This document shows, in pieces, positions 22,531 through 30,202 of a DNA stretch of 64,000 nt (position 1 is its first letter; every line of letters begins with the position of its first letter). The translations under genes and the position numbers were made by a program. A model generated the notes under the pieces. The model saw only the letters and a list, made by a program, of their open reading frames with translations. It had not been told where the DNA came from and made no database searches. Location: assembly GCA_944320255.1 (NCBI GenBank), contig CALUGU010000001.1, positions 27,341 through 91,340 of the forward strand, in the 5' to 3' direction. This DNA comes from an uncultured Prevotella sp. (GTDB lineage Bacteria > Bacteroidota > Bacteroidia > Bacteroidales > Bacteroidaceae).

Positions 22531-23341
22531 GGTTTTTACGTAGAAACTTCTTAGGAACAAAAATAACCAGCATTGCGCCGCTTTTGCAGGGATTGGATAA
22601 ATGTAGGGCGGCGCATAATTTTTTACTGCAATTAAATTCGGATTGTGATGCAAGCACAAATCCGTGCCATACAAATCAAAGTCAGGGCGGCCAAAACTCT
22701 TTCGCGCGCACGCACACGCACGTAAACAATAGCTAATAATTATTATATATATTATTTTAATCTTCTATATATATTATATAGATATTTGTCTGTCAACGAT
22801 TTTTCGCACGGTTGGACGGTTTTCTTGACGACGTAAAAATAAAATAGGCATAAACTGTTGATATATAACATTTTACGTATGAATAAAATAAAACACTTAC
22901 TTGGACGTTTGGCACATTATTGATATAAAAGTTTTCTTATCGTCTTGGACGGTTTCTTGGACGGTTTTTATTGGCGGCTTGGACGTTTTTATTTGATAAT
23001 GTCTGCAAAATGTTGATATATAACGCTTTATGCACACTTGAAGTTGGTCGTTTTATTTCAGGGCGTTGGTCGATTACTTGGCAGGGGTTGGACGTTTTGT
23101 TGGTCGATTTTTGGACTTTGCTGGTCGTTTTCTTGGACTGTTTACAAATGTGGATATGTGTAATTTGTTGATATGTAAACATTTACAGACGTTAGAACTT
23201 GGACGTTTTGTTGGTCGATTTTCGGCCTTTGTTGGACGTTTTCTTGGACGGTTGGGGAAAATTGGGGAATATGTATCAAAGAAAACCCCTGCTATCCTCA
23301 CGGACGGCAGGGGTAAAGAACACAAAAAATAAACAATAACC
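22531..23341. repeat. AT-rich region followed by TTGG(A/T)CG iteron array with 155-bp modules
   Basis: About 810 bp without a convincing gene. An AT-rich tract (22,730-22,795) precedes roughly sixteen copies of TTGG(A/T)C between 22,811 and 23,260, often spaced 11-12 bp. The word TGTTGATAT(A/G)TAA recurs at 22,856, 23,011 and 23,166, exactly 155 bp apart, so the array is built of three modules. The open frames across it (GRF- and KRP-rich) are by-products of a repeat length near a multiple of 11. A replication origin or large operator is plausible. Confidence 0.65.
23285..23314 (-). terminator. Terminator-like hairpin
   Basis: ACCCCTGC (23,285-23,292) pairs with GCAGGGGT (23,307-23,314). Read on the minus strand it is followed by TTTTC and lies just downstream of the minus-strand gene at 23,342. 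It probably separates that transcript from the iteron region. Confidence 0.6.
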
Positions 23342-23599
23342 TCACTCGTCCAGGAGGTTGTCTACGACATTGCAGACGAGCGAGAGGTTTTCGGAATTTC
23401 GCACAACAGCGTCAAGCGTGTTTTGCACTTGCCCGAATGCGGATGCAACCCTTCTTTTCTCGTTTTTCATATCAGGGCTGTTTAGGAGGTAGAACGACAG
23501 GACGCGCGAAATGGCTTCGTTGTCGTAGCCTGTCTTTATGGTCATCAACAAGTCTTTGAGGCTGTCAAGCAGGTCTTTCATTATTTCCTCGTCGTTCAT
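23342..23599 (-). CDS. Small helical phage protein
   Basis: An 85-residue, mostly helical acidic protein (MNDEEIMKDLLDSLKDLLM then 'AISRVLSFYLLNSP', ending 'VVDNLLDE'). The same frame continues upstream for about 24 codons ('IIKFQDIDLIKYTGDKARSR') without an ATG. These residues look conserved, so the real start may be a lost or non-ATG codon near 23,673. Function unknown. Confidence 0.6.
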   Translation of the reverse strand: MNDEEIMKDLLDSLKDLLMTIKTGYDNEAISRVLSFYLLNSPDMKNEKRRVASAFGQVQNTLDAVVRNSENLSLVCNVVDNLLDE

Positions 23600-23690
23600 G
23601 TACTCGTATCTACTACGTGCCTTGTCACCAGTGTATTTGATTAAATCTATGTCTTGGAATTTTATAATCGCTTGGTTTTTAACGTGTTAG

Positions 23691-24235
23691 TCAAAATAAG
23701 ATGTCGCCGATAGTGTCCTTGATTTTCACGGCCTCCTTGCGTATGTCAGCAAGTTCGGCCACCGCCTTGTCGATTTTTTCAGAAGCTCGTCAACGCTGCT
23801 GTAAGCATTGAGCGAGAGGCGCAGCACCTTGTTGTCAAGGATGCCGTAGTACAGGGCGGAGTTTCTGTCAGGGATGCTGGCAAGCACGCTCATGAAGCCA
23901 TCGTCCGGTTTGGGCAGACGGTAGTTCATGCGTTTCTCGACTTCAAGCTCCTCAAGCCTGTTGATGATTTTCTCCCTCAGCAATGCGTCGTAACCTGATG
24001 CGAGTATCAGGCAACCTTTGGGCGTGAGGTTGTAGCAGGGTACGTCCTTGTAGCCTCCGTTCGGTTGTGGTTGCTTGTAGGATTAGAGCACAAAATTGTG
24101 CTGTGATACCCCTTGCTCCAAGAGGTTGCGGATGTCTCTCATCACGCCTCTGTGTGCCTTTCCTGTCACTTCCGCTATTTCAAGCGATGTCATGCCGCCG
24201 TTGCGGCAGATTGCCAAATCTTTTGTCTTTTCCAT
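23691..24235 (-). pseudogene. rha: Rha-family phage regulatory protein, broken
   Basis: Starts MEKTKDLAICRNGGMTSLEI with the Rha pattern 'IAEVTGKAHRGVMRDIRNLL', then stops at TAA (24,083-24,085) in 'FVL*SYKQPQPNGGYKDVPC'. The frame continues with 'YNLTPKGCLILASGYDALLR' and 'EKIINRLEELEVEKR'. A second lesion lies in a T6 tract (23,774-23,779), where one missing base shifts the frame; restoring it gives a natural C-terminus ending at TGA (23,691-23,693). One nonsense and one frameshift mutation make it a pseudogene. Rha proteins act in phage lysogeny regulation or host interference. Confidence 0.85.
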
Positions 24236-24288
24236 AAATCGTTTCTCCTATATGTTTGATTAAATTCATTGCCCTTAGTGTTCTTGTC

Positions 24289-24558
24289 TTAGTTGAGGTT
24301 CAATATTTCGGCGACCCTCTCAAACGCATCTTCCTTTGTCTTGTGGTAGGTAAGTATCTCCTTGCTGAAATACGGCTGGCCTTCCCAAGTGAGGATTTCG
24401 TAATGTTTCTCCCAGTGCTGGCCGTCCCAAATGTCTTTCGAGCTTACGTCTGCTGTGTTTGTGACTGACGGGTCGGCGTTCCTGTAAAAGTTGTACGGGA
24501 ATATGTCGAACATTATGTGTTTGAGTTCGGATTTTGAGTTTACTTTGTAATGTTTCAT
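24289..24558 (-). CDS. Small phage protein of unknown function
   Basis: An 89-residue protein starting MKHYKVNSKSELKHIMFDIF with 'IWDGQHWEKHYEILTWEGQ' in the middle and a helical C-terminus. I do not recognise a family. It follows a promoter-like region near 24,600 that closely resembles the one upstream of the 32,256 gene, so these two genes may be co-regulated. Confidence 0.55.
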   Translation of the reverse strand: MKHYKVNSKSELKHIMFDIFPYNFYRNADPSVTNTADVSSKDIWDGQHWEKHYEILTWEGQPYFSKEILTYHKTKEDAFERVAEILNLN

Positions 24559-24621
24559 TGTTATGTCCTCCTGTTGTTTAATTGGTTATTGATTTATTTT
24601 TGTATTGTAAAGATAACTATA

Positions 24622-24682
24622 AAAATTGATGTTTTAAAACGTTAAAACATTGAATGTCAGTGAGTTACCAATGATTAACTAT
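24622..24682 (-). promoter_or_regulatory. Promoter-like region shared with 32,596-32,655
   Basis: About 60 bp (containing TTGATGTTTTAAAACGTTAAA) match the region at 32,596-32,655 at most positions. Downstream on the minus strand lies a weak -7 (TATCTTTA near 24,613). The central AAAACGTTAAA is also found near the 13-bp repeats at 16.15 and 30.4 kb. Confidence 0.5.
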
Positions 24683-24746
24683 TAAAACCGGAGGTGCAAC
24701 GTTTGCTAACATTTGAATGTGTGCAAAGACTTACATAAACAAAAAA

Positions 24747-24767
24747 GAGGATGCAGCCGGCATCCTC
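24747..24767 (-). terminator. Intrinsic terminator of the head operon
   Basis: Minus-strand GAGGATGC and GCATCCTC pair over an 8-bp stem with a 5-nt loop and are followed by six T. It lies about 20 bp past the stop of the 24,788 gene and closes the operon that begins at the portal promoter P3. Confidence 0.85.
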
Positions 24768-24787
24768 TCTGTGCGTATGGTTGTGTT

Positions 24788-25147
24788 TCAATCTTCGTCT
24801 TTCCTGAACGGGTTGAAGTCGTTGTCCTCTCCGGGCTTGAACGTGCCGTCGAGCGTCATGTTGGTGTTGGCCTCGTCCTGCCAACGCTCGAACACGGCGC
24901 GGTCGGCCTCGTCCTGCCTGGCACGTTCCTCCGGTGTCATGGCGGTGCGTTGGACTTCGATACGCTTCAATGTGTCTTTTACTTCTTTCCCGAACTCTTT
25001 GCATTCTTTTACGTAATCATCAAAATCTTTCTGTGTGGCGTTATCGTATCTCTCGGTAAGCCACCATCCTTCATAACCTTTGTATGTGAAGTGTGTGACG
25101 CGACCGTTCTTGCCAATCCTATTTATAAACCGTAGCCCTTTTATCAT
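24788..25147 (-). CDS. Acidic protein after the MuF-ART gene, possible immunity or head protein
   Basis: A 119-residue protein. The N-terminus is basic ('IKGLRFINRIGKNGRVTHFT'), followed by 'YEGWWLTERYDN' and a helical, strongly acidic C-terminal half ('EERARQDEADRAVFERWQDE'). It is the last gene before the operon terminator and overlaps the MuF-ART stop (25,144-25,147). In polymorphic toxin systems the immunity gene occupies this position, so it is an immunity candidate. A structural or scaffolding-like role is equally open. I recognise no family. Confidence 0.6.
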   Translation of the reverse strand: MIKGLRFINRIGKNGRVTHFTYKGYEGWWLTERYDNATQKDFDDYVKECKEFGKEVKDTLKRIEVQRTAMTPEERARQDEADRAVFERWQDEANTNMTLDGTFKPGEDNDFNPFRKDED

Positions 25148-26760
25148 TGCTCTATAAGTTTTATTTTCAATATGCCGTTTTCTATTTTCATGTCTGGAGA
25201 CACAAAAAACTTAGTTCCCTTATCGAACAGCACCTCGTGCTGGTTTTCCGTTGTAAAGATACCATTAAATTCTGATATTTTGCTGATGTCCCTGCCGTTT
25301 TTGCCTTGTATTTCAAAAATAACCATCTTGTGGCTCTTGGGCACGCCGTCGTGGGTTATGAATTTCATCGGTGTGTCGGTGTAGCGGCTCGTGGAGAAAA
25401 ATCCTTTGTCTGAAATGGTTTCGCCTATATGGCTTAGTATGCGTTCCTGTAATTTCTTCATAGTCATTGTCTCGCCACGGTACGTCACGCCGGTGTATTT
25501 TGGCAGCTTCTGCAACGCACTGCTTATCAGGGTGCTTGCGGCGGTTACGTATTCGTCTGCCGTACCGCCCCGCAGACGGCGGTTTATCTCGCGGCTGGTG
25601 GCTCCGTTGTTGCCTTTGCCTACCGACTGCGTGTAGGCGTTGACGGCGGCGAGCTGCACTTCGGGAATGTCGGGATAGACTTTGTTGTAATACTCAACGC
25701 GGCTCATGGCAAGGTTTGTCCTCCTTTTGCGGGCAAACGATTTCTCGGTCTTGTTGTAGACGTTCACCTTAAAGTCCTCGCGGATGTACTTCGAGTTGTC
25801 ACGGATGAAATAAGGCGTGCTTTCCCAGCTTTTGGCCCGGTGGATGTTGTTGTCAATCCACCGCTTGAAGCCGTCTGGCACGTCATTGGCGGCTCTCGTG
25901 GCGTCATCTGCCATATACTCGTCGTCGGTCATAACGACGGGCACGGTGTAGCACATGCAGTTAGGGTGCCAGCCGGTGAACTTGAAGTCCTTAGGGTAGC
26001 GGCCTTTGAGGTCGTCGCAGATGTCGGGGGCTGGATGCCGTCCGCTCAGCTTCACGTCGAAGCCGAGGATGAAGTCGAGTTGCCGCCAGCGCAGGTTCTC
26101 GGCTGTGCGGTAGGACATGTTTATCTCACTCCGGGCGAGGCGCATCGAGGCGTACTCGCAATCGCGGCAACGGGCGGCGTGGCCGAACTTCTCCGCATAG
26201 TCGGCCTTCATCTTCGGGAAGTCAACAAGGTATTGGCTCAACCTCTTGCTTAGGGTTATAGCCGACGTGCCGCGTTCAATCGCAACCGACAGGGCGCATT
26301 CAAGTTCCTTCTTCAGTTCCTCCGATTGCTTCCACAACTTTTGCGAGAGGTTGAGGCCGCGGTCCTTGCGTTGCTGAAAGGCTTTCAGTGCGGCGTTGTC
26401 TGTTTGGAAATAGCGGTTGTACTTGTCGCCGCCCTTGTCAAAACCATACACTTTCATCGCCTTCTCGACGAGCAAGTCCTGCAACAGGTTGCTCTGTTTC
26501 CATTCTTCTGATGTTCCTGAATAAACCAGGCTGTTCATCTGCGCGGCGTAGTCGGCCATAAGCTGCTCGATGAGCGACGCTAATTCAGGATAGTTCTTAA
26601 ACAGAAATTCTACAACCCCGTCGTAATCTGTCAGGCTTACGGCGTTGGCAAGGCGCAGGCAAATATCATCGTATATGCCCTGAACTTGCGCCATGTATTT
26701 TGCAAGGCGTGCGTTCAGCTCGTCGTAGACTTTCTTTTGGCTCGGTGTCTTGGGCTTCAT
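25144..26760 (-). CDS. MuF-type minor head protein fused to an ADP-ribosyltransferase
   Basis: A 538-residue, two-part protein. Residues 1-280 are an SPP1 gp7/Mu F-like head morphogenesis domain ('YASMRLARSEINMSYRTAEN', 'FTGWHPNCMC' at 261-270). Residues 400-538 match an ADP-ribosyltransferase (R-S-E class): Arg428 in VTYRGE, the FFSTSR strand (454-459), and the Q-x-E pair Gln507/Glu509 before VLF. MuF-toxin fusions are known in temperate phages and are thought to be carried in the virion and delivered with DNA. The QxE pattern, rather than ExE, argues against a simple arginine-specific enzyme. No domain seems truncated. Confidence 0.85.
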   Translation of the reverse strand: MKPKTPSQKKVYDELNARLAKYMAQVQGIYDDICLRLANAVSLTDYDGVVEFLFKNYPELASLIEQLMADYAAQMNSLVYSGTSEEWKQSNLLQDLLVEKAMKVYGFDKGGDKYNRYFQTDNAALKAFQQRKDRGLNLSQKLWKQSEELKKELECALSVAIERGTSAITLSKRLSQYLVDFPKMKADYAEKFGHAARCRDCEYASMRLARSEINMSYRTAENLRWRQLDFILGFDVKLSGRHPAPDICDDLKGRYPKDFKFTGWHPNCMCYTVPVVMTDDEYMADDATRAANDVPDGFKRWIDNNIHRAKSWESTPYFIRDNSKYIREDFKVNVYNKTEKSFARKRRTNLAMSRVEYYNKVYPDIPEVQLAAVNAYTQSVGKGNNGATSREINRRLRGGTADEYVTAASTLISSALQKLPKYTGVTYRGETMTMKKLQERILSHIGETISDKGFFSTSRYTDTPMKFITHDGVPKSHKMVIFEIQGKNGRDISKISEFNGIFTTENQHEVLFDKGTKFFVSPDMKIENGILKIKLIEQ

Positions 26761-26917
26761 CGGTAGATATGGTTATGGGTGTGATGGCTGATTTAGTGCG
26801 GTAAATTGAAGGGTGGCAGTAAGGCGTTTTACTTACAGTTTTTAATGGGCGTCAATTCAATGCGCATTGATGATGTTTAAGGGGTGTGAAGGGCATCAAT
26901 GCCATGTGTAAAGGGCA

Positions 26918-27016
26918 TCATTTCTCAATGAGCGGACGGCCTCTGAAAACTGTAAGCTCCGAGACTGCTTTTAATTTCAATCCGTAACTTTTTGTTGTCT
27001 GACGGCATTGCGTCAT
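26918..27016 (-). CDS. Small phage protein (32 aa)
   Basis: A 32-codon frame, MTQCRQTTKSYGLKLKAVSE followed by LTVFRGRPLIEK. Its start overlaps the upstream stop as ATGA (27,013-27,016). 'YGLKLKA.SELT.FRG.PLIEK' looks like a small conserved phage protein. The 150 bp between it and the MuF-ART gene hold two copies of GGGCATCA-type words but no gene. Confidence 0.5.
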   Translation of the reverse strand: MTQCRQTTKSYGLKLKAVSELTVFRGRPLIEK

Positions 27017-27195
27017 ATCCTCGGCTTGAACTTGCCGTTTTCGCACCTGCGGTTGAGCACCACGCACCATTTCTCGAACTTGCAGCGTGCGAGCGTAGGC
27101 TCGCCAGTTAGGCTCGGCGAGTGCGGGTCGTAACTGTACGAGCAGTCCTTGCACTTGCCGACAGGCGCGGAGCTAATCACTTTCCTTGGGCACAT
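27013..27195 (-). CDS. Small cysteine-rich phage protein
   Basis: A 60-residue protein starting MCPRKVISSAPVGKCKDCSY. Cysteine pairs CKDC, a single C in 'ARCKFEKWC', and 'RRCENG' suggest a zinc knuckle. 'APVGKC..C..SYDPHSPSLTGEP' is a repeated pattern in Bacteroidales phage structural operons. It overlaps the upstream gene by 23 bp. Function unknown. Confidence 0.65.
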   Translation of the reverse strand: MCPRKVISSAPVGKCKDCSYSYDPHSPSLTGEPTLARCKFEKWCVVLNRRCENGKFKPRI

Positions 27196-27514
27196 ACAGG
27201 TTGCATCTCATTTCCACAATGGTGTCACCTCCCTTGGCATAGACCGTCTCTTGCAAGCAGCACGCCTCGATGCAATCGAAGATGTCTTTTTTCGCTTTAG
27301 CCTTGCCTTTGCGGATGAGGGCGCGCACGGCGGCGCGGGTCGATTTCTCGCCGGTGTCCTTCTTGTACGCCTTAATGTCTTTCTTGCTGATTGAATATGC
27401 GCTGCCGCACACCTTCGGCTTGTAAACGTCGTTCTTCTCGAACACGGGAATGGTTTGCACTGGGTTTACTTTCACGGCCAACCTTACGAGCCAGTTTGCT
27501 ATCTTCTTTCTCAT
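27173..27514 (-). CDS. Conserved phage protein in the head operon
   Basis: A 113-residue basic protein beginning MRKKIANWLVRLAVKVNPVQ. 'VYKPKVCGSAYSISKKDIKAY' (in parts, residues 31-51) and 'STRAAVRALIRKGKAKAKKD' are typical of small phage proteins seen near portal or MuF genes. It may be a head-tail or DNA-binding component; no motif settles this. It lies 4 bp after the ATP-grasp stop. Confidence 0.65.
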   Translation of the reverse strand: MRKKIANWLVRLAVKVNPVQTIPVFEKNDVYKPKVCGSAYSISKKDIKAYKKDTGEKSTRAAVRALIRKGKAKAKKDIFDCIEACCLQETVYAKGGDTIVEMRCNLYVPKESD

Positions 27515-27518
27515 AATC

Positions 27519-28700
27519 TTAAATGTTGTCGTCTATGTAATCGAATACTTGTTGCAGGGTTACGTTCTTTTCAAAAATCTCCTTGAGGATGTCGTCGGTG
27601 TCGTCGCCGAGGATGGGGCCGTTGCAAAGCTGGTGAAAGTCAATCTCGCCGAACGATATGTTCATCTCGATAAGTATCGGCTCTGCGTCCTCGCCGATGG
27701 CGAAGTCCCACGAAATAAGGCGTGACACGCCATAAAACCGGCAAGCGAGCTTCTTTGCAAGCCATAAACATTTATCATATCCTGGCACTTCAATTCCAGC
27801 AAATACTGCGCCTTGCGGATGTGTGTAATAAGCGTTGGCTTGCGCGTCGTATGCTACGTTTTTCAGGCATCCTGCTGTGTCAATTCCGCAGACTATGCCA
27901 CCGCTGCTGCAATTATCCACCCTGCTGCCATTCACGCCCATCCTAAGCACAGACGACAAGGGCTTGCACACGCCGTTCCTGTACAAAGTGATGACGCGCA
28001 CGGTGTTGACGCTGCTGCCGTTGATTGCGGACAATGCAGGATGCTGACTTATGGCTTCCTGCACGATATACTGCCGGTACTCGTTAGAGCCTCTGAACTC
28101 CTTGCAGTTCTTTTGGCTGACGAAATCAAGCAACTGCCCGAAGCTGTCCTCCTTTGCGTTCCAAAACATAACGCCGTGGCCACCGAACGAGCCTATGGCA
28201 GACTTGACAACTATATGTTGTGCATCATTGCATATCTGCTTGAACTTGTCAACGGTGACAGGGTTGTAGTTTTCATCCATGAACACGTCGTTGACTTTCC
28301 TCGCAATGGTGGCAGGGCGTTTGACATCGGCAAAGTACAAGTCGTACAGGTTCTTGTCGTCAATGGCCGTGGAACGCTGCGGATTGGTGAAATACTCGTC
28401 AACGAAAGCGTAGAAGAAGCTGTCAGGAATGTAATACTTCAACTTGGCATTGTCCGTCTCGACGGCGTTGTACACTTCAAACCACTTCATGCAAAGCAAG
28501 TCCATGTGCCAAAGCAGCTTGTCCCTCCAATAATTTTCAATGTCCTCACGCTGCGCAATGGATAGGGGCGCAAGGTTACACTCCTTCTGCCTTACGTACA
28601 AGTCGTTGTTCACAAGCCGCTGGACTGCGGTCTTTACCGAGAAGTCCTGACGCGACACATACAGTTTCTCGTCGTTGCTTAATAGTTTCCTTACGTTCAT
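27519..28700 (-). CDS. Sugar-transfer-associated ATP-grasp enzyme in the phage head operon
   Basis: A 393-residue protein whose residues 120-390 form an ATP-grasp fold of the PF14397 type: Lys166 and the glycine loop GGHGV (173-177), YIVQEAI (211-217), VNTVRVIT (231-238), WDFAI (331-335), and metal-binding EMN (345-347). The family is usually found in capsule or glycan clusters, where it ligates a carboxylate with an amine or phosphate group. Here it sits between the portal and MuF genes with 6 and 4 bp spacing, so it is expressed with virion genes. Modification of a virion protein or of a surface glycan are both possible. Confidence 0.85.
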   Translation of the reverse strand: MNVRKLLSNDEKLYVSRQDFSVKTAVQRLVNNDLYVRQKECNLAPLSIAQREDIENYWRDKLLWHMDLLCMKWFEVYNAVETDNAKLKYYIPDSFFYAFVDEYFTNPQRSTAIDDKNLYDLYFADVKRPATIARKVNDVFMDENYNPVTVDKFKQICNDAQHIVVKSAIGSFGGHGVMFWNAKEDSFGQLLDFVSQKNCKEFRGSNEYRQYIVQEAISQHPALSAINGSSVNTVRVITLYRNGVCKPLSSVLRMGVNGSRVDNCSSGGIVCGIDTAGCLKNVAYDAQANAYYTHPQGAVFAGIEVPGYDKCLWLAKKLACRFYGVSRLISWDFAIGEDAEPILIEMNISFGEIDFHQLCNGPILGDDTDDILKEIFEKNVTLQQVFDYIDDNI

Positions 28701-28706
28701 TACTCT

Positions 28707-30146
28707 TTATATTTCTTGGTTCTGCATACTGAAAGCGGTTGCCCGTGCGGTGTTCTCTGCCTTCGTTTCTTCCTGTATCTGTTCAAGCGTCCCGTCCGGG
28801 TCTGTTGACTGCCCGAACTTGATTATCGACTCAAGCTGGCTCTCTATCGGCTTGCCGCCGTTGGCCTTCATGCGCTTGTTGATGTCGGCAAGCTCGTCGT
28901 TCTGTATGAACGGAGTTATCTGGTGTTCGCAGGTGATGTCGTCAAGGTAGGGCTTCCACTTGCCGTTCATTTGGGCGAGGAACGCCTTTATGACATTGAA
29001 CTCCCTCTCGAAGAACTCCTGCCACGCTCCTGCCTCGTAGCCGATTTTCAGGTGCGCGTCGGTCAAAAGCGTCTGGCGTGCGTCATAGCCGATGTTGCCA
29101 AGACCCTTCATGTTCTCAAACGATATGTCGGGCATCTGCGACTGCATCCAGTAAAGTTTGAGCATCGTATCGATGTGGTACTTAACTGCCTCGATGGCTT
29201 GCGACCACGACACGTATGACACATCGCCGCCATTCTCGGTGCGGTAGATGCGGCGGCTCTCGCCCTTGTCCTCCATTCCTTGTAATCCGCCTGATATTTT
29301 CAAGACAGGGGCGGCGTTGTAGGCTATCACGTTGCTGTTTCTCGACAATGTGTATTCAATCTCCTTGCGCAGGGTGCTAAGGCCGTGGTAGACAGGCTGC
29401 AAACGCCAAACATACGCTCCTGGTATCTTGCCGATTACTATTTCATCGCCATTGGTGGTTTCGCCGTTATCTCCAACTTGCGCGGTAAGTTCTTCCCAAC
29501 TGCTGTCATCCATGCCCTGCCTCCATACGTAATGGCGGTTTTCGGTGTAAGTCTCGAAATAAGTTATCACCTTGTCACCGACTTTCTTCCTATACTCGAA
29601 CGACATTGCCAGCATGTCGTCAAGCTCGTCTATGAGCGGATATAGCTTAACTCCGTCCATAGGCGAATACGTCTTGCATTTCAGCTTGTATGTGCAAGGG
29701 AAGCCGTACAATGCGTTTTCCTTTTTAACAGTGTACCAAATGGTAAACACTTCGCACGCGGCGTAATACGCAAGTCCACGCTTTAGGTTTACAGTATTTA
29801 CATGGTTGTTTTCGTATATTTTCTCGAAAGCGGCCTGTATGTCCTTATAGACACCGTTATCATCAGGGTAATGGTAGATGCGCTTTACTGGTATGGAAAA
29901 CGTGAATTCAGACATTCGCAACGACAGCAGCTTTTCAAGTCCGAGCGATATGCGTGCTGATTTTTCAGTGCCGTTCTTCTTGTCCTTCAAGTTCACATGG
30001 TCTTTTGTGACTTCATGCAAACTCGGCTCGTATTCGTTCACAAGCTCGCCCCAGCTTGGAACGGGCACCGACTTGTTCTTCAGGTTGGCGATTATCTCGC
30101 TTGTACCCATACCGTTGAAATCTATGATGTCTGTAATCTTTGCCAT
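28707..30146 (-). CDS. Phage portal protein (SPP1 gp6-like)
   Basis: A 479-residue protein beginning MAKITDIIDFNGMGTSEIIA. A portal clip/stem region ('KYHIDTMLKLYWMQSQMPDI', 'GLGNIGYDARQTLLTDAHLK', 'FEREFNVIKAFLAQMNG') and 'ISLGLEKLLSLRMSEFTFSI' near the N-terminus match portal proteins of Bacteroidales phages. The start at 30,146 is chosen because the next in-frame start (30,173, TTG) lies inside the -7 box of promoter P3. Portals form the dodecameric DNA channel of the head. No terminase gene is adjacent. Confidence 0.9.
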   Translation of the reverse strand: MAKITDIIDFNGMGTSEIIANLKNKSVPVPSWGELVNEYEPSLHEVTKDHVNLKDKKNGTEKSARISLGLEKLLSLRMSEFTFSIPVKRIYHYPDDNGVYKDIQAAFEKIYENNHVNTVNLKRGLAYYAACEVFTIWYTVKKENALYGFPCTYKLKCKTYSPMDGVKLYPLIDELDDMLAMSFEYRKKVGDKVITYFETYTENRHYVWRQGMDDSSWEELTAQVGDNGETTNGDEIVIGKIPGAYVWRLQPVYHGLSTLRKEIEYTLSRNSNVIAYNAAPVLKISGGLQGMEDKGESRRIYRTENGGDVSYVSWSQAIEAVKYHIDTMLKLYWMQSQMPDISFENMKGLGNIGYDARQTLLTDAHLKIGYEAGAWQEFFEREFNVIKAFLAQMNGKWKPYLDDITCEHQITPFIQNDELADINKRMKANGGKPIESQLESIIKFGQSTDPDGTLEQIQEETKAENTARATAFSMQNQEI

Positions 30147-30170
30147 ATTGTATAAGTTGACATTGTACGG

Positions 30171-30202
30171 CAAAGATAGTTATAATAATTTGTTAAACAA
30201 AT
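30171..30202 (-). promoter_or_regulatory. Promoter P3 (head operon) with palindromic operator
   Basis: Minus-strand TTTG (30,201-30,198), a 19-bp spacer and TATCTTTG (30,178-30,171). The palindrome ATTTGT-TAA-ACAAAT (30,188-30,202) covers the -33 box exactly as in P1 and P2. Confidence 0.8.

Noticed and set aside
22811-23260. CRISPR array
   Set aside because: Repeat units are about 7 bp with no unique spacers of 30 bp or more, and no cas gene is present.
23066-23332. GRF-rich and KRP-rich frames across the iteron array, on both strands
   Set aside because: The repeat spacing near 11 bp keeps frames open by chance. The products are pure repeat translations on both strands, and neither has a ribosome binding site.
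1254-24235. Stop-codon recoding across the prophage
   Set aside because: The two internal stops differ (TGA and TAA), one gene also has a frameshift, and many genes use TGA and TAA as normal stops in ATGA couplings. Local mutation is simpler.
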